From assembly GCA_035566435.1 (NCBI GenBank), contig DATMRF010000128.1, positions 1 to 13,484 on the forward strand: a stretch of DNA of 13,484 bases, written 5' to 3'. A model generated the notes under the pieces. It made no database searches. It saw nothing but the letters and a program-made list of their open reading frames with translations, and had not been told where the DNA came from. Of the stretch, positions 1 to 5,905 are shown in pieces. Position numbers and translations under genes: made by a program. The DNA comes from DATMRF01 sp035566435 (lineage in GTDB: Bacteria; Verrucomicrobiota; Verrucomicrobiia; Limisphaerales; UBA8199). Position 1 is the stretch's first letter, and each line of letters begins with the position of its first letter.

Positions 1-96
1 ATCTTCGACTTCATAGAAGCTTTCTACAATCGCCAGCGCTCTCACAGCTCCCTGGGCTTCCTTTCCCCCGTTGACTTCGAACTCCAAAACAACTAA
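1..96 (+). CDS. IS3-family transposase (OrfB), C-terminal end only
   Basis: The window opens inside this reading frame, which encodes 31 residues and ends at TAA 94-96. The peptide contains YNRQRSHSSLGFLSP, the conserved tail of the rve/DDE integrase domain of IS3-family OrfB proteins, where the (Y/H)N..R.H..LG..SP motif follows the catalytic glutamate. The protein cuts and joins the ends of its own element. All catalytic residues lie upstream of the window, so it cannot be said whether the full gene is intact. Family assignment is sure; the subgroup is not. Confidence 0.88.
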   Translation: MFDFIEAFYNRQRSHSSLGFLSPVDFELQNN

Positions 97-140
97 CCAA
101 ATGACCTCGTTTTACTCTACGTTTTTTCGAGGCAAGCCCA
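1..140 (+). mobile_element. Right end of an IS3-type insertion sequence
   Basis: The 44 bases after the transposase stop contain gttttttcgaggcaagccca, ending in CA at 140. IS3 elements end in CA, and a T-run followed by cgaggcaag-like sequence is typical of the outer terminal repeat near the OrfB stop. The boundary at 140 is inferred, because the opposite terminal repeat and the target duplication lie outside the window. Directly beyond it the intergenic repeats begin. Confidence 0.5.
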
Positions 141-147
141 ATCCTCG

Positions 148-185
148 AGGGTTGCCGAAGGATGATCCTTGAGGGTTGACAGGGG
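148..185 (+). repeat. Dispersed intergenic repeat, copy 1
   Basis: This stretch begins agggttgcc and ends gggttgacagggg, and matches 360-397 with a few substitutions. At its centre is aaggatgatcctt (158-170), a short palindrome with one central base. The palindromic core, GC content and intergenic position suggest a REP/MITE-like dispersed element. Its genome-wide copy number cannot be judged here. Confidence 0.55.
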
Positions 186-197
186 AGGAACGTGATC

Positions 198-251
198 GTC
201 CTTCGCCGAGGCTACGGAGGACCGGTTCTCCTTCGCCAAGGCTTCGGCGAA
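198..251 (+). repeat. Two tandem 24-base units, 30-base period
   Basis: Two imperfect copies (about 198-221 and 228-251) share the ccttcgcc(g/a)aggct core. On the minus strand each encodes the RSLGEG-type motif often seen as a spurious peptide in repeat-rich PVC genomes. It is most likely a degraded intergenic repeat, not coding sequence. Confidence 0.45.
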
Positions 252-359
252 CGAGTGCGTGATGAGGTCTGGTGAGATTCTTTTTCGCGCGCGGGAGGGG
301 GGGGTACAGGGGTTGACACGTTGACAACGCCGTATTTACCGAGTGATTGTGCGTTTCAA

Positions 360-397
360 GGGTTGCCAAAGGGTGATCCCTGAAGATTGACAGGGCA
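360..397 (+). repeat. Dispersed intergenic repeat, copy 2
   Basis: Second copy of the 148-185 repeat. It reads agggttgccaaagggtgatc, then ccctgaagattgacagggca. Its core, agggtgatccct, keeps the central dyad although the bases differ from copy 1, so paired changes on both sides of the dyad have partly preserved the symmetry. Confidence 0.55.
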
Positions 398-574
398 GGG
401 GCAAATGCCGGCAAGGGCTATGGCAACGTTTGGTCTTTAAAGGTCTAAGGGTTGCCGGATCAATCCCCGCCGGCGTCAGGCCGCAGGCCGGGTCTGCGAG
501 GTCGCCGAGGGTGCGGTCGGGAAGAAGTCTCGACAGTCGCGCAAAATCGGGTTAAAATTGTCCAAGCGTAAGAA

Positions 575-621
575 CTGGCACCGTTGGTGATTCTGGAATC
601 ACCTTGCAGGCTGGCACCTGC
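575..621 (+). repeat. Direct repeat flanking a hairpin
   Basis: ctggcacc occurs at 575-582 and again at 611-618. Between them ggtgattc (586-593) and gaatcacc (596-603) form a perfect dyad. The second copy lies in the loop of a smaller hairpin, gcagg (606-610) with cctgc (617-621). Together they could be an operator or a structured leader for the ORF at 680. No T-run follows, so this is not a terminator. Confidence 0.4.
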
Positions 622-643
622 CCGGAGGCGAGGGACTTAACAC

Positions 644-662
644 CGCGCGCCTTTGGCGCGCG
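644..662 (+). repeat. GC-only hairpin upstream of the first small ORF
   Basis: cgcgcgcc (644-651) and ggcgcgcg (655-662) pair perfectly around a TTT loop, 17 bases before the chosen ATG at 680. As RNA this is very stable. No U-run follows, so it is more likely a leader structure or repeat relic than a terminator. Confidence 0.5.
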
Positions 663-679
663 AGCAAAAGGGCACTAAG

Positions 680-1045
680 ATGGATTCTCATCGAGTCAAG
701 CCGATCCCGGCAATTCATCGCGTCAAATGCACGAAATTCCCGCCGCCGCAGCTTAATGCGAAGAAGCTTTGTTATTTCCTTCGCAATTGCAAAGTGGATT
801 ACACTATGCGTGTTTCGGGCTTTCAGCATGACGGCAGTTTCATCCTCCACCTTTGTTCGGTTTGGGTTGACCATCCAAAAGCCGAAGGACAGAGAGGACA
901 CATGCACTTGCGGGAAGGATCACTGGATCAAGCCACCGTTGATAAAATCGAGGCTGCCACACCTGGTGGGCTTCTGGACGACTATGATTTTGTGATTTTT
1001 GAAGAGTCTCCAAGAGCTCGCAAATTGTATCAGGCCACAAGTTGA
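680..1045 (+). CDS. Hypothetical protein, 121 aa
   Basis: I do not recognise this protein. It begins MDSHRVKPIPAIH and ends ARKLYQATS. It is soluble, has no signal peptide or membrane segment, and has an acidic C-terminal half containing DDYDFVIFEES. The ATG at 680 was chosen because aaaaggg lies 9 bases before it. A GTG at 653 would start inside the GC hairpin at 644-662. A competing minus-strand frame (599-907) covers its 5' half but has a very basic, low-quality composition. The next small gene follows 122 bases downstream on the same strand. The gene is probably real, and no function is proposed. Confidence 0.5.
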   Translation: MDSHRVKPIPAIHRVKCTKFPPPQLNAKKLCYFLRNCKVDYTMRVSGFQHDGSFILHLCSVWVDHPKAEGQRGHMHLREGSLDQATVDKIEAATPGGLLDDYDFVIFEESPRARKLYQATS

Positions 1046-1167
1046 AAACGTAACGCCTCGGAAGCTGGATGAAGTCCGAACCCGAATAATGTCCCAGTTT
1101 GGAGTGTAGAAATGGACCACGTTTGGGACTTGTCAGAAATCGTGTATTTCTTAGGCTAGAGGGCCGC

Positions 1168-1458
1168 ATGCGCCAACACGACCACTTCAAATTTAGCGTC
1201 GTCATTCAAAGCGAGGACTTGTTCATGGTTTCGGCGATGAGAGGACTTGCCAGGCAGTGCCAATCGGAAATCAATCCACAAATCGCAGTTGCTGGAGCAA
1301 GCAACGCTCAGTGGAAAGCCAATAAATGCAAGACGACATTTTATTTTACCAGCCGTTCCAATCGGAGAATGTTTATCAATGAAGTGTCTATACTATTTGT
1401 GACCGATTGGAAAAAAATTCGTCAGGACAACAATAAGACGGCACCGCCTCAAAGTTGA
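1168..1458 (+). CDS. Hypothetical protein, 96 aa
   Basis: I do not recognise this protein. It starts MRQHDHFKFSVVIQSEDL and contains FYFTSRSNRRMFINEVSILF, with alternating hydrophobic residues that suggest beta strands. It has no signal peptide or transmembrane helix. The ATG at 1168 has agaggg 4 bases upstream. The frame is open back to a start at 1099, but those residues (ECRNGPRLGLVRNR) look untranslated. Codon use is more AT-rich than in the regulator that follows, which fits acquired DNA. It lies on the same strand as the 121-residue gene and the sigma-54 activator. Confidence 0.45.
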   Translation: MRQHDHFKFSVVIQSEDLFMVSAMRGLARQCQSEINPQIAVAGASNAQWKANKCKTTFYFTSRSNRRMFINEVSILFVTDWKKIRQDNNKTAPPQS

Positions 1459-1561
1459 AAGTGTACCGCTACCAGCTCAAGGGCTGGATCGCTCTGGCCA
1501 AACGGTACCACTACCCCATGCTCAGGTTGCTCCCGATCAGGACATAAGGTATAACGCAGAC

Positions 1562-3190
1562 GTGTACCTGGCTGCCGATTGCCCGCCGGAGTTCGACTCG
1601 TTCAAGGAACGCCTCCTGGAGCTGGCCCAGATCCGCTCCGTCGCTGAACTCCTCCGCCGCGTCGTGACCCGCCTAGCTGAGCCGCCGTATGTGGCGCTGG
1701 CGCGCATCTGGCTGGTGGACAGGGGCGACCTGTGTTCATCCTGCTGCATGCGGCCGGAGTGCCCTGACCAAACCTCCTGCCTTCACCTGGTCGCCAGCGC
1801 CGGGCGACCCCAAGCGGACGCCAAGGCGGATTGGTCGCGGCTCGACGACGAGTTCCGGCGCATTCCGCTCGGCGTGAGGAAAATCGGCCGCGTGGCAGCC
1901 ACCGGCCAGGCGCTGGTGGTGAAAGACGTGACGCGCGACCCGTCGCTGTTGTCCCCGCCGGACTGGGCGATGGCGGAAAAGATTCTCGGCTTCGACGCGC
2001 AGCCGATCCGCTACAAAGACGAAGTGCTGGGCGTGCTGGGCCTGTTCACACGCATTCCGATTCCCGAGCAGGGCCCTGCCTGGCTGCGCATTTTTGCCGA
2101 TCACATCGCCGTAGCGTTCGTGAACGCGCGCGCCTTCGAAGAGAATGATCGGCTCCGCGCCCGGCTGGAGTTGGAAACCGCTTACCTCCGCGAAGAAGTC
2201 CGCGAAGCCAAGGCCCTAGGCGACATCATCGGCCAAAGCGCCAGTCTCAAGCACTTGCAACGGCAGATTGACATGGTGGCGCCCACGGACGCCACCGTGC
2301 TGATCCTGGGCGAGTCCGGCACCGGCAAGGAGCTAGTCGCCCGTGAAATCCACCAGCGCAGCCGCCGCGGCCAGCAACCCCTCATCCGTGTCAATTGCGC
2401 CTCGGTCCCGCGCGAGCTCTACGAGAGCGAATTCTTCGGGCACGCGAAAGGCGCGTTCACCGGCGCGATCAAGGACCGAGCGGGTCGATTCGAGGCGGCG
2501 GACGGCGGCACGCTCCTCCTGGACGAGGTGGGCGAGATCCCGCCGGAGTTGCAGAGCAAACTCCTGCGCGTGCTGCAGGAAAAACAATACGAGCGCGTCG
2601 GAGAGGAAACAACCCGCACTATCAATGTGCGCATCCTCGCCGCCAGCAATCGCGATCTAAAGGCGGAGGTGGCGGCGGGCCGGTTCCGGCAGGACCTCTA
2701 TTACCGGCTCAACGTCTTCGCTATCGAGGTCCCTCCGTTGCGCCAGCACAAGGAGGACATCCCGCTGTTGGCCGCGCATTTCCTCGAACAAGCTGCCCGG
2801 CGGCTCAGGGTGCCACTCCCCAAACTCACCCAGGCGCACCTGCTCCAGTTGCACAACTACGACTGGCCGGGCAACGTGCGCGAGATGCAAAACCTCATCG
2901 AGCGCGGGCTCATTCTCGCGCAGAGAGGGCCGCTGCGATTCGACCTGCCGCCCGCCGAGGACGAGGCCCCCGTGTCTGTGCCCGGGCAGGGGGTGGAGGT
3001 AGCCGGTTCAGATGTGGAGATTCTTACAGACCCTGAGTTGCGCCGGCGCGAACGCGCCAACATTCTGGCCGCGCTCACGAAATCGGAGTGGCGGATTCAG
3101 GGCCCGGGCGGCGCCGCCGAGTTGCTCAGCATTAACCCCAGCACCTTGGTTTCCCGCATCAGGAAGCTGGGACTCAAAAAGCCGGCGTGA
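1562..3190 (+). CDS. Sigma-54-dependent transcriptional activator, GAF sensor
   Basis: This 542-residue enhancer-binding protein would use ATP hydrolysis to remodel sigma-54 RNA polymerase. An N-terminal GAF-like sensor spans roughly residues 10-195. The AAA+ domain has Walker A GESGTGKE at 250-257, the sigma-54 contact loop GAFTGA at 297-302 and Walker B GGTLLLDEVG at 315-324. The Fis-type HTH is at about 497-542 and ends PSTLVSRIRKLGLKKPA, the layout seen in FhlA/NorR-like regulators. The sensor has a cysteine cluster (C58, C61, C62, C67, C73) around CPDQTSCLHLVASAG that could bind metal or sense redox. There is no receiver domain. The start is GTG with aagg 11 bases upstream. The frame stays open further upstream but has no better start. 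The target genes are unknown; a possible sigma-54 site is at 3869-3884. Confidence 0.9.
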   Translation: MYLAADCPPEFDSFKERLLELAQIRSVAELLRRVVTRLAEPPYVALARIWLVDRGDLCSSCCMRPECPDQTSCLHLVASAGRPQADAKADWSRLDDEFRRIPLGVRKIGRVAATGQALVVKDVTRDPSLLSPPDWAMAEKILGFDAQPIRYKDEVLGVLGLFTRIPIPEQGPAWLRIFADHIAVAFVNARAFEENDRLRARLELETAYLREEVREAKALGDIIGQSASLKHLQRQIDMVAPTDATVLILGESGTGKELVAREIHQRSRRGQQPLIRVNCASVPRELYESEFFGHAKGAFTGAIKDRAGRFEAADGGTLLLDEVGEIPPELQSKLLRVLQEKQYERVGEETTRTINVRILAASNRDLKAEVAAGRFRQDLYYRLNVFAIEVPPLRQHKEDIPLLAAHFLEQAARRLRVPLPKLTQAHLLQLHNYDWPGNVREMQNLIERGLILAQRGPLRFDLPPAEDEAPVSVPGQGVEVAGSDVEILTDPELRRRERANILAALTKSEWRIQGPGGAAELLSINPSTLVSRIRKLGLKKPA

Positions 3191-3296
3191 GGACCGCCGT
3201 ATGGGCGAAGGCTGGTATCGAAATTGATTTAGCCGCATGGCCGCCGAGGTAACGAGGCGGAGGGGAGGGCAAATGTCACGCTCTCGCCAGAGTCCG

Positions 3297-3446
3297 CTAC
3301 GGATGAGTCCGCCTCCTTACGTCGGCGGCTACCAGCGGCTGCAAGCCCTCTGCGATATACTTGTCCAACTTGTACCAGAGATACTCGTCGAAGAAATGCT
3401 CGGGCACCCATTCCGACTGAGGGAAGACCAGGCTTCGAGTTTTCAT
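3297..3446 (-). CDS. Small ORF or gene remnant, 49 aa
   Basis: The frame begins MKTRSLVFPQSEWVPEHFF, continues with an aromatic-rich, protein-like stretch (DEYLWYKLDKYIAEGLQPLV) and stops at TAG 3297-3299. Composition is natural and amphipathic. It could be a tiny protein or the surviving N-terminus of a longer gene cut by the stop. I do not recognise the family. The ATG directly follows a 12-base inverted repeat and has no clear ribosome-binding site, so its start would sit beside a hairpin. Confidence 0.35.
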   Translation of the reverse strand: MKTRSLVFPQSEWVPEHFFDEYLWYKLDKYIAEGLQPLVAADVRRRTHP

Positions 3447-3447
3447 G

Positions 3448-3476
3448 GTGAGAATTCACGATTTGTGAACTCTCAC
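3448..3476. promoter_or_regulatory. 12-bp inverted repeat, operator-like
   Basis: gtgagaattcac (3448-3459) and gtgaactctcac (3465-3476) are inverted copies with one mismatch and a 5-base spacer. The repeat lies one base upstream of the minus-strand ATG at 3446. It could be a repressor operator or an RNA hairpin hiding the start. The symmetry is seen directly; the function is inferred. Confidence 0.45.
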
Positions 3477-3554
3477 AACCGGCCGGTCGAACACAGACAA
3501 CCCGCATCCAGCTGAGTCTCATGCGCTTCGCGCCCGCCGCCTGTTTGGCACGCA

Positions 3555-3579
3555 AGATGTTAAGGGACTGGTGGGCACA
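3555..3579 (+). repeat. Duplicated leader, copy A
   Basis: This matches 3851-3875 at 24 of 25 positions (shared core ggactggtgggcaca). Downstream, both copies also share gaagtca and an atgtcacg start. Copy A has an extra inverted repeat and does not lead into a recognisable gene, so it looks like the leftover 5' end of a duplicated gene or promoter. Confidence 0.6.
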
Positions 3580-3596
3580 TTCTGCTCACCAGTCCC
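3564..3596 (+). repeat. 10-bp perfect inverted repeat within leader copy A
   Basis: gggactggtg (3564-3573) pairs perfectly with caccagtccc (3587-3596) around a 13-base loop. The left arm belongs to the duplicated leader and the right arm is unique to copy A. No T-run follows, so it is not a standard rho-independent terminator. It may be a protein-binding site or the mark of a small inverted duplication. Confidence 0.5.
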
Positions 3597-3850
3597 AATG
3601 CAGAAAAACCGAAGTCAACAACTCAGGTTATCATGTCACGTTCTCTAGCATCTTTCAGCGACTTGTCTTTGAATGTGGTCGCGGTCCGCACTGCCAACAA
3701 TAGCGATTTCGGGTTTGAGTTCCCCGCACCGGGCCCTCAATCAACACCCTCCGCCCTGACTACTCCTCTTGAGCAGCCCGCTGGACACCGCCGCGCTCCT
3801 CGTGCGGAGATTTATGGATGGTCTCATGGAGCGCTAAATGAATGACCGCC

Positions 3851-3875
3851 AGATGTTAAAGGACTGGTGGGCACA
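3851..3875 (+). repeat. Duplicated leader, copy B (upstream of AhpD-like gene)
   Basis: Second copy of the 3555-3579 sequence. This copy leads, 33 bases later, into the real start at 3909. The conserved block overlaps the sigma-54-like sequence at 3869-3884. Confidence 0.6.
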
Positions 3876-3884
3876 ATTCACGCA
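3869..3884 (+). promoter_or_regulatory. Possible sigma-54 (-24/-12) promoter
   Basis: gggcacaattcacgca keeps the GG-N10-GC spacing (GG 3870-3871, GC 3882-3883) and the GGCAC half of the TGGCAC-N5-TTGCA consensus. The -12 half is ACGCA instead of TTGCA, so the match is partial. It lies 24 bases before the AhpD-like start and less than 700 bases downstream of a sigma-54 activator gene, which makes it plausible but unproven. Copy A of the leader does not keep the GC at the right distance. Confidence 0.25.
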
Positions 3885-3908
3885 GTAGAGGCAAAAATTG
3901 AAGTCATT

Positions 3909-4535
3909 ATGTCACGCCTTGCTCCCGTCCAAGCCAATGGGGCTACCTCTGAACTCAAGCGGAGTCTTAAGAACAGCCGCCTGAAGCTCGATGAAGCGCC
4001 CAGGTTCCTGCAGGTCATGGCCAACTCGCCTGCGTCGTTGCGAGCCTACCTCCGCGCTGATGCGGCGCTCGTGCGCGGGCAGCTCACTCCCCGCCAGCGC
4101 CAGCAGGTTGCCCTGGCCGTGGCGGAAATCAACGGCTCAAGCTATAGTCTCTCCGCCCATTACGATACCGGCAAGAGCCTCGGTTTGACTCACGAGGAAA
4201 TGGAGTTGGCCCGCAACGCGGCCGCCGCGGACCCGAAAGCTGACACGATGTTGCGCTTCACACGGTCGGTTGTCCTGCAGCGCGGGGACATCAGCGACGA
4301 GGACTTCCAGGCGCTGGGCAAAGCCGGGTTCAACGACGCGCAGACCATCGAGATCGTCGCCAACATCGCCCTGAATATCTTCTCCAATTACTTTAGCAGC
4401 GTGGCCAAAACCGAAGTGGACTTTCCACTTCTCCAGCCGGGCGCGGACGCGCCACGCGTTGGAATTGCCCAGTCAAAGACCCGGCCCGCCACGCTGAGGG
4501 CCAGGTCACCAAAACCGCAGTCAAATGGAAAGTAG
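3909..4535 (+). CDS. AhpD/carboxymuconolactone decarboxylase-family protein lacking its CxxC cysteines
   Basis: This 208-residue all-helical protein matches the AhpD-like/CMD fold, seen in AVAEINGSSYSLSAHYDTGKSLGLT (residues ~70-94) where family members normally have NGCxYCxxAH. Members with the CxxC act as alkylhydroperoxidases or thiol-disulfide proteins. Here both positions are serine (S77, S80), while E73 and H84 remain, so the classical thiol peroxidase reaction is not expected. The C-terminal ~35 residues are basic and look disordered. The ATG at 3909 was chosen over the GTG at 3867 because the latter would translate the duplicated leader. It is the first gene of a plus-strand run leading to hsp20 and groESL, consistent with a stress role. 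Confidence 0.82.
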   Translation: MSRLAPVQANGATSELKRSLKNSRLKLDEAPRFLQVMANSPASLRAYLRADAALVRGQLTPRQRQQVALAVAEINGSSYSLSAHYDTGKSLGLTHEEMELARNAAAADPKADTMLRFTRSVVLQRGDISDEDFQALGKAGFNDAQTIEIVANIALNIFSNYFSSVAKTEVDFPLLQPGADAPRVGIAQSKTRPATLRARSPKPQSNGK

Positions 4536-4539
4536 GACT

Positions 4540-4683
4540 ATGAATGTTTTCGTAATCTTCGCCCTGGTTTGCAGCGTCGCGCTGGCCTGGGTCTGGCACA
4601 ATAAACCGGGCTTAAAGGCTGCGCCAGCTCGTACCTGGCCGGCTGCTCGAGGCAGGCGGAGCGCCAGGCCCAACCTCGCCTAG
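4540..4683 (+). CDS. Small membrane peptide, 47 aa
   Basis: This frame encodes one hydrophobic helix at the N-terminus (MNVFVIFALVCSVALAWVW) followed by a basic, proline-rich tail. It starts 4 bases after the stop of the AhpD-like gene, with agtagga as a ribosome-binding site overlapping that stop, which suggests translational coupling. The length and layout fit a single-pass inner-membrane peptide with the tail in the cytoplasm. No family is recognised. The coupling and composition support a real gene. Confidence 0.5.
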   Translation: MNVFVIFALVCSVALAWVWHNKPGLKAAPARTWPAARGRRSARPNLA

Positions 4684-4769
4684 CTCTTGTAAAATGACTG
4701 TCGCCGCCCGAACCGTTGGCGGGCAGGCGCGACGGCCCCAAAAGACACCCGCCAACAAGGAATGAAATA

Positions 4770-5225
4770 ATGAATGCATTGGCACATTGGAATCAGTTTA
4801 AAGAACTGGAAGACCTGCGGAACAGTCTGGGCAGCCTTTTCGGACGTCCCCAGGCTCAGAAGCTCGAAGGCCAGGAGGAACCCATGCGCGTAGCCGATTG
4901 GACCCCGCTGGTGGACATCAGCGAAGATGCCAAGGAGTACCTAATCAAGACCGAGCTGCCCGAAGTGAAGAAAGAGGACGTGAAGATCACCATGGAAGAT
5001 GGCACGCTGACCATCACGGGCGACCGCAAATTCGAGAAGGAGGAAAACGGCAAGAAGTATCACCGCGTCGAACGCGCCTACGGCAGTTTTGGGCGCACCT
5101 TCTCGCTCCCGGATGACGCCAGCCCCGCCAAGGTCACCGCCGACTTCAAAGACGGCGTGCTCAAGGTGCACCTGGCCAAGAACGAGAAGGCCAGACCCCA
5201 GCAAGTCGAGGTCAGCGTCTCGTGA
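4770..5225 (+). CDS. Hsp20/alpha-crystallin small heat-shock protein
   Basis: This 151-residue protein would be an ATP-independent holdase that binds unfolding proteins in large oligomers and passes them to GroEL or DnaK systems. The alpha-crystallin domain runs from about residue 42 (ADWTPLVDISEDAKEYLI) to 140 and includes LPEVKKEDVKITMEDGTLTI and the closing GVLKVHLAKN, the usual GVLxVxxPK-type motif. The tail VEVSV resembles the I/V-x-I/V anchor used in oligomer assembly. Length is typical of bacterial class A sHsps. The ATG at 4770 has aagga 8 bases upstream; a start at 4716 would add unconserved residues. It lies in the same-strand run that continues to groESL. Confidence 0.93.
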   Translation: MNALAHWNQFKELEDLRNSLGSLFGRPQAQKLEGQEEPMRVADWTPLVDISEDAKEYLIKTELPEVKKEDVKITMEDGTLTITGDRKFEKEENGKKYHRVERAYGSFGRTFSLPDDASPAKVTADFKDGVLKVHLAKNEKARPQQVEVSVS

Positions 5226-5255
5226 CCGGGCGCAACGTGGGCAGCGAAGGCTTCG

Positions 5256-5270
5256 AGCGGCCTTTCCGCT
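5256..5270 (+). repeat. Short hairpin after hsp20
   Basis: agcgg (5256-5260) and ccgct (5266-5270) form a 5-bp stem with a 5-base loop, followed by ttgg. It lies 30 bases after the hsp20 stop. It may attenuate transcription or protect the 3' end, but is too weak to call a terminator. Confidence 0.25.
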
Positions 5271-5329
5271 TTGGACCTTCGCGGCCCGCTCTCAAACCGC
5301 AAACAAGAATGAAAATGGAATGAATTAAA

Positions 5330-5626
5330 ATGCAAACAACATCAACGCAAAGCAAAGAGTTCACCAGCAGTCCGTCTCGGTTCGCCTTCGCGGCACCGAC
5401 CACCCGGCAAGTGTCGCTGGCCGGCGACTTCAACAACTGGGACACCAAGGCCGCCCCCATGCATAAAGGTCCTGACGGTATCTGGAGGCTCAGTGTGCCC
5501 CTCGGACCGGGTCGTTACGAATACCGGTTCTATGCTGACGGAGTGTGGCAGGACGATCCCGCTGCCCAGCAACGGGCGGCTAATGCTCTAGGCACAGAGA
5601 ATTGTGTGAGAATCGTCGCAGCCTGA
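5330..5626 (+). CDS. Stand-alone CBM48/isoamylase N-terminal (glycogen-binding) domain protein
   Basis: This 98-residue protein consists almost wholly of an early-set beta-sandwich as found at the N-terminus of glycogen-branching and debranching enzymes and in AMPK beta. The visible signature is RQVSLAGDFNNWDTKAAPM, then GIWRLSVPLGPGRYEYRFYA and a DGVWQDDP end strand. The aromatic residues (W in DFNNW, W in GIW) are those that contact alpha-glucans in CBM48/AMPK domains. No catalytic domain is attached. The likely role is binding glycogen or a partner protein; its place between hsp20 and groES is unusual. The start is ATG at 5330 after an A-rich leader without a strong ribosome-binding site. 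Confidence 0.85.
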   Translation: MQTTSTQSKEFTSSPSRFAFAAPTTRQVSLAGDFNNWDTKAAPMHKGPDGIWRLSVPLGPGRYEYRFYADGVWQDDPAAQQRAANALGTENCVRIVAA

Positions 5627-5707
5627 GCGGCCCTCTTGCCCCGGAACGCGAGGTCACGCAACGAAATCCAGCGGCAAGACCAAACATCAAAACGAAAGAA
5701 AACCAAC

Positions 5708-5905
5708 ATGAAGACAAACCATTCAGGGAAGATTGAGACGTTAAAAAACGCGATCGTTGCCGCGATCAACGGAACGGGTTTGGAAGGCGCTGGGGAAGTC
5801 AGTTCGACCGCTTTGAAGACGGTTCGCAAGGCGTTCACTAAGTCCATCCATGGCGTCATGGTCGTGGCCAAAGAACCAGAGCCGGCCTGGCTCAGCAACA
5901 ACTGA
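5708..5905 (+). CDS. Hypothetical protein, 65 aa
   Basis: I do not recognise this protein. It starts MKTNHSGKIETLKNAIVAA, has an amphipathic, alanine-rich helical N-terminal half, a glycine-containing turn (INGTGLEGAGEV), then TALKTVRKAFTKSIHGVMVV. It has no signal peptide or membrane helix. The ATG at 5708 was chosen over 5636 because the intervening residues (RSRNEIQRQDQTSKRKK) look like untranslated leader. The position between the CBM48 protein and groES suggests co-expression with the chaperones. Confidence 0.5.
   Translation: MKTNHSGKIETLKNAIVAAINGTGLEGAGEVSSTALKTVRKAFTKSIHGVMVVAKEPEPAWLSNN

Larger units (their letters stand above)
141..679. other. Gene-poor interval with repeats and hairpins
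   Basis: No convincing gene was seen here. The interval holds two copies of a ~38-base repeat, a third partial copy of its gggttgccggatcaatccc core at 449-467, a 30-base tandem repeat at 198-251, and several hairpins at 575-662 just ahead of the next ORF. A 100-codon frame on the minus strand (112-414) crosses these repeats and is low-complexity (two SLGEG motifs), so it is not taken as a gene. Confidence 0.6.
3191..3908. other. 718-base gene-poor interval with duplicated leader
   Basis: There is no long gene between the activator and the AhpD-like gene. The interval holds a 49-codon minus-strand ORF (3297-3446) preceded by an inverted repeat, a hairpin at 3564-3596, and two copies of a 25-base leader (3555-3579 and 3851-3875), each followed by an ATGTCACG start-like sequence (3633 and 3909). 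A frame from 3633 to 3845 has no protein-like features and is read as the relic or decoy start of the first copy. A 28-codon minus frame (3741-3827, MRPSINLRTRSAAV) looks like a repeat-derived peptide. Confidence 0.55.

Noticed and set aside
112..414. 100-codon minus-strand frame across the first repeat zone
   Set aside because: It is made of translated intergenic repeats (two SLGEG motifs), is low in complexity and reaches into the IS end.
599..907. 102-codon minus-strand frame opposite the first small gene
   Set aside because: It is very basic with an improbable composition. The plus-strand frame (680-1045) looks more protein-like and has a better ribosome-binding site.
1461..1547. 28-codon plus frame starting VYRYQLKGWIALAKRY ahead of the activator
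   Set aside because: It has a natural look but is too short, with no ribosome-binding site and no known family. It could be a gene relic, but the support is too thin.
2395..3036. 213-codon plus-strand frame inside the activator
   Set aside because: It is an out-of-frame shadow of the AAA+ and HTH region, which has all expected motifs in the main frame.
3633..3845. 70-codon frame starting MSRSLASFSDL after leader copy A
   Set aside because: Only the first residues resemble the real start at 3909. The rest is proline-rich with no domain pattern, so it is treated as a decoy start of the duplicated leader.
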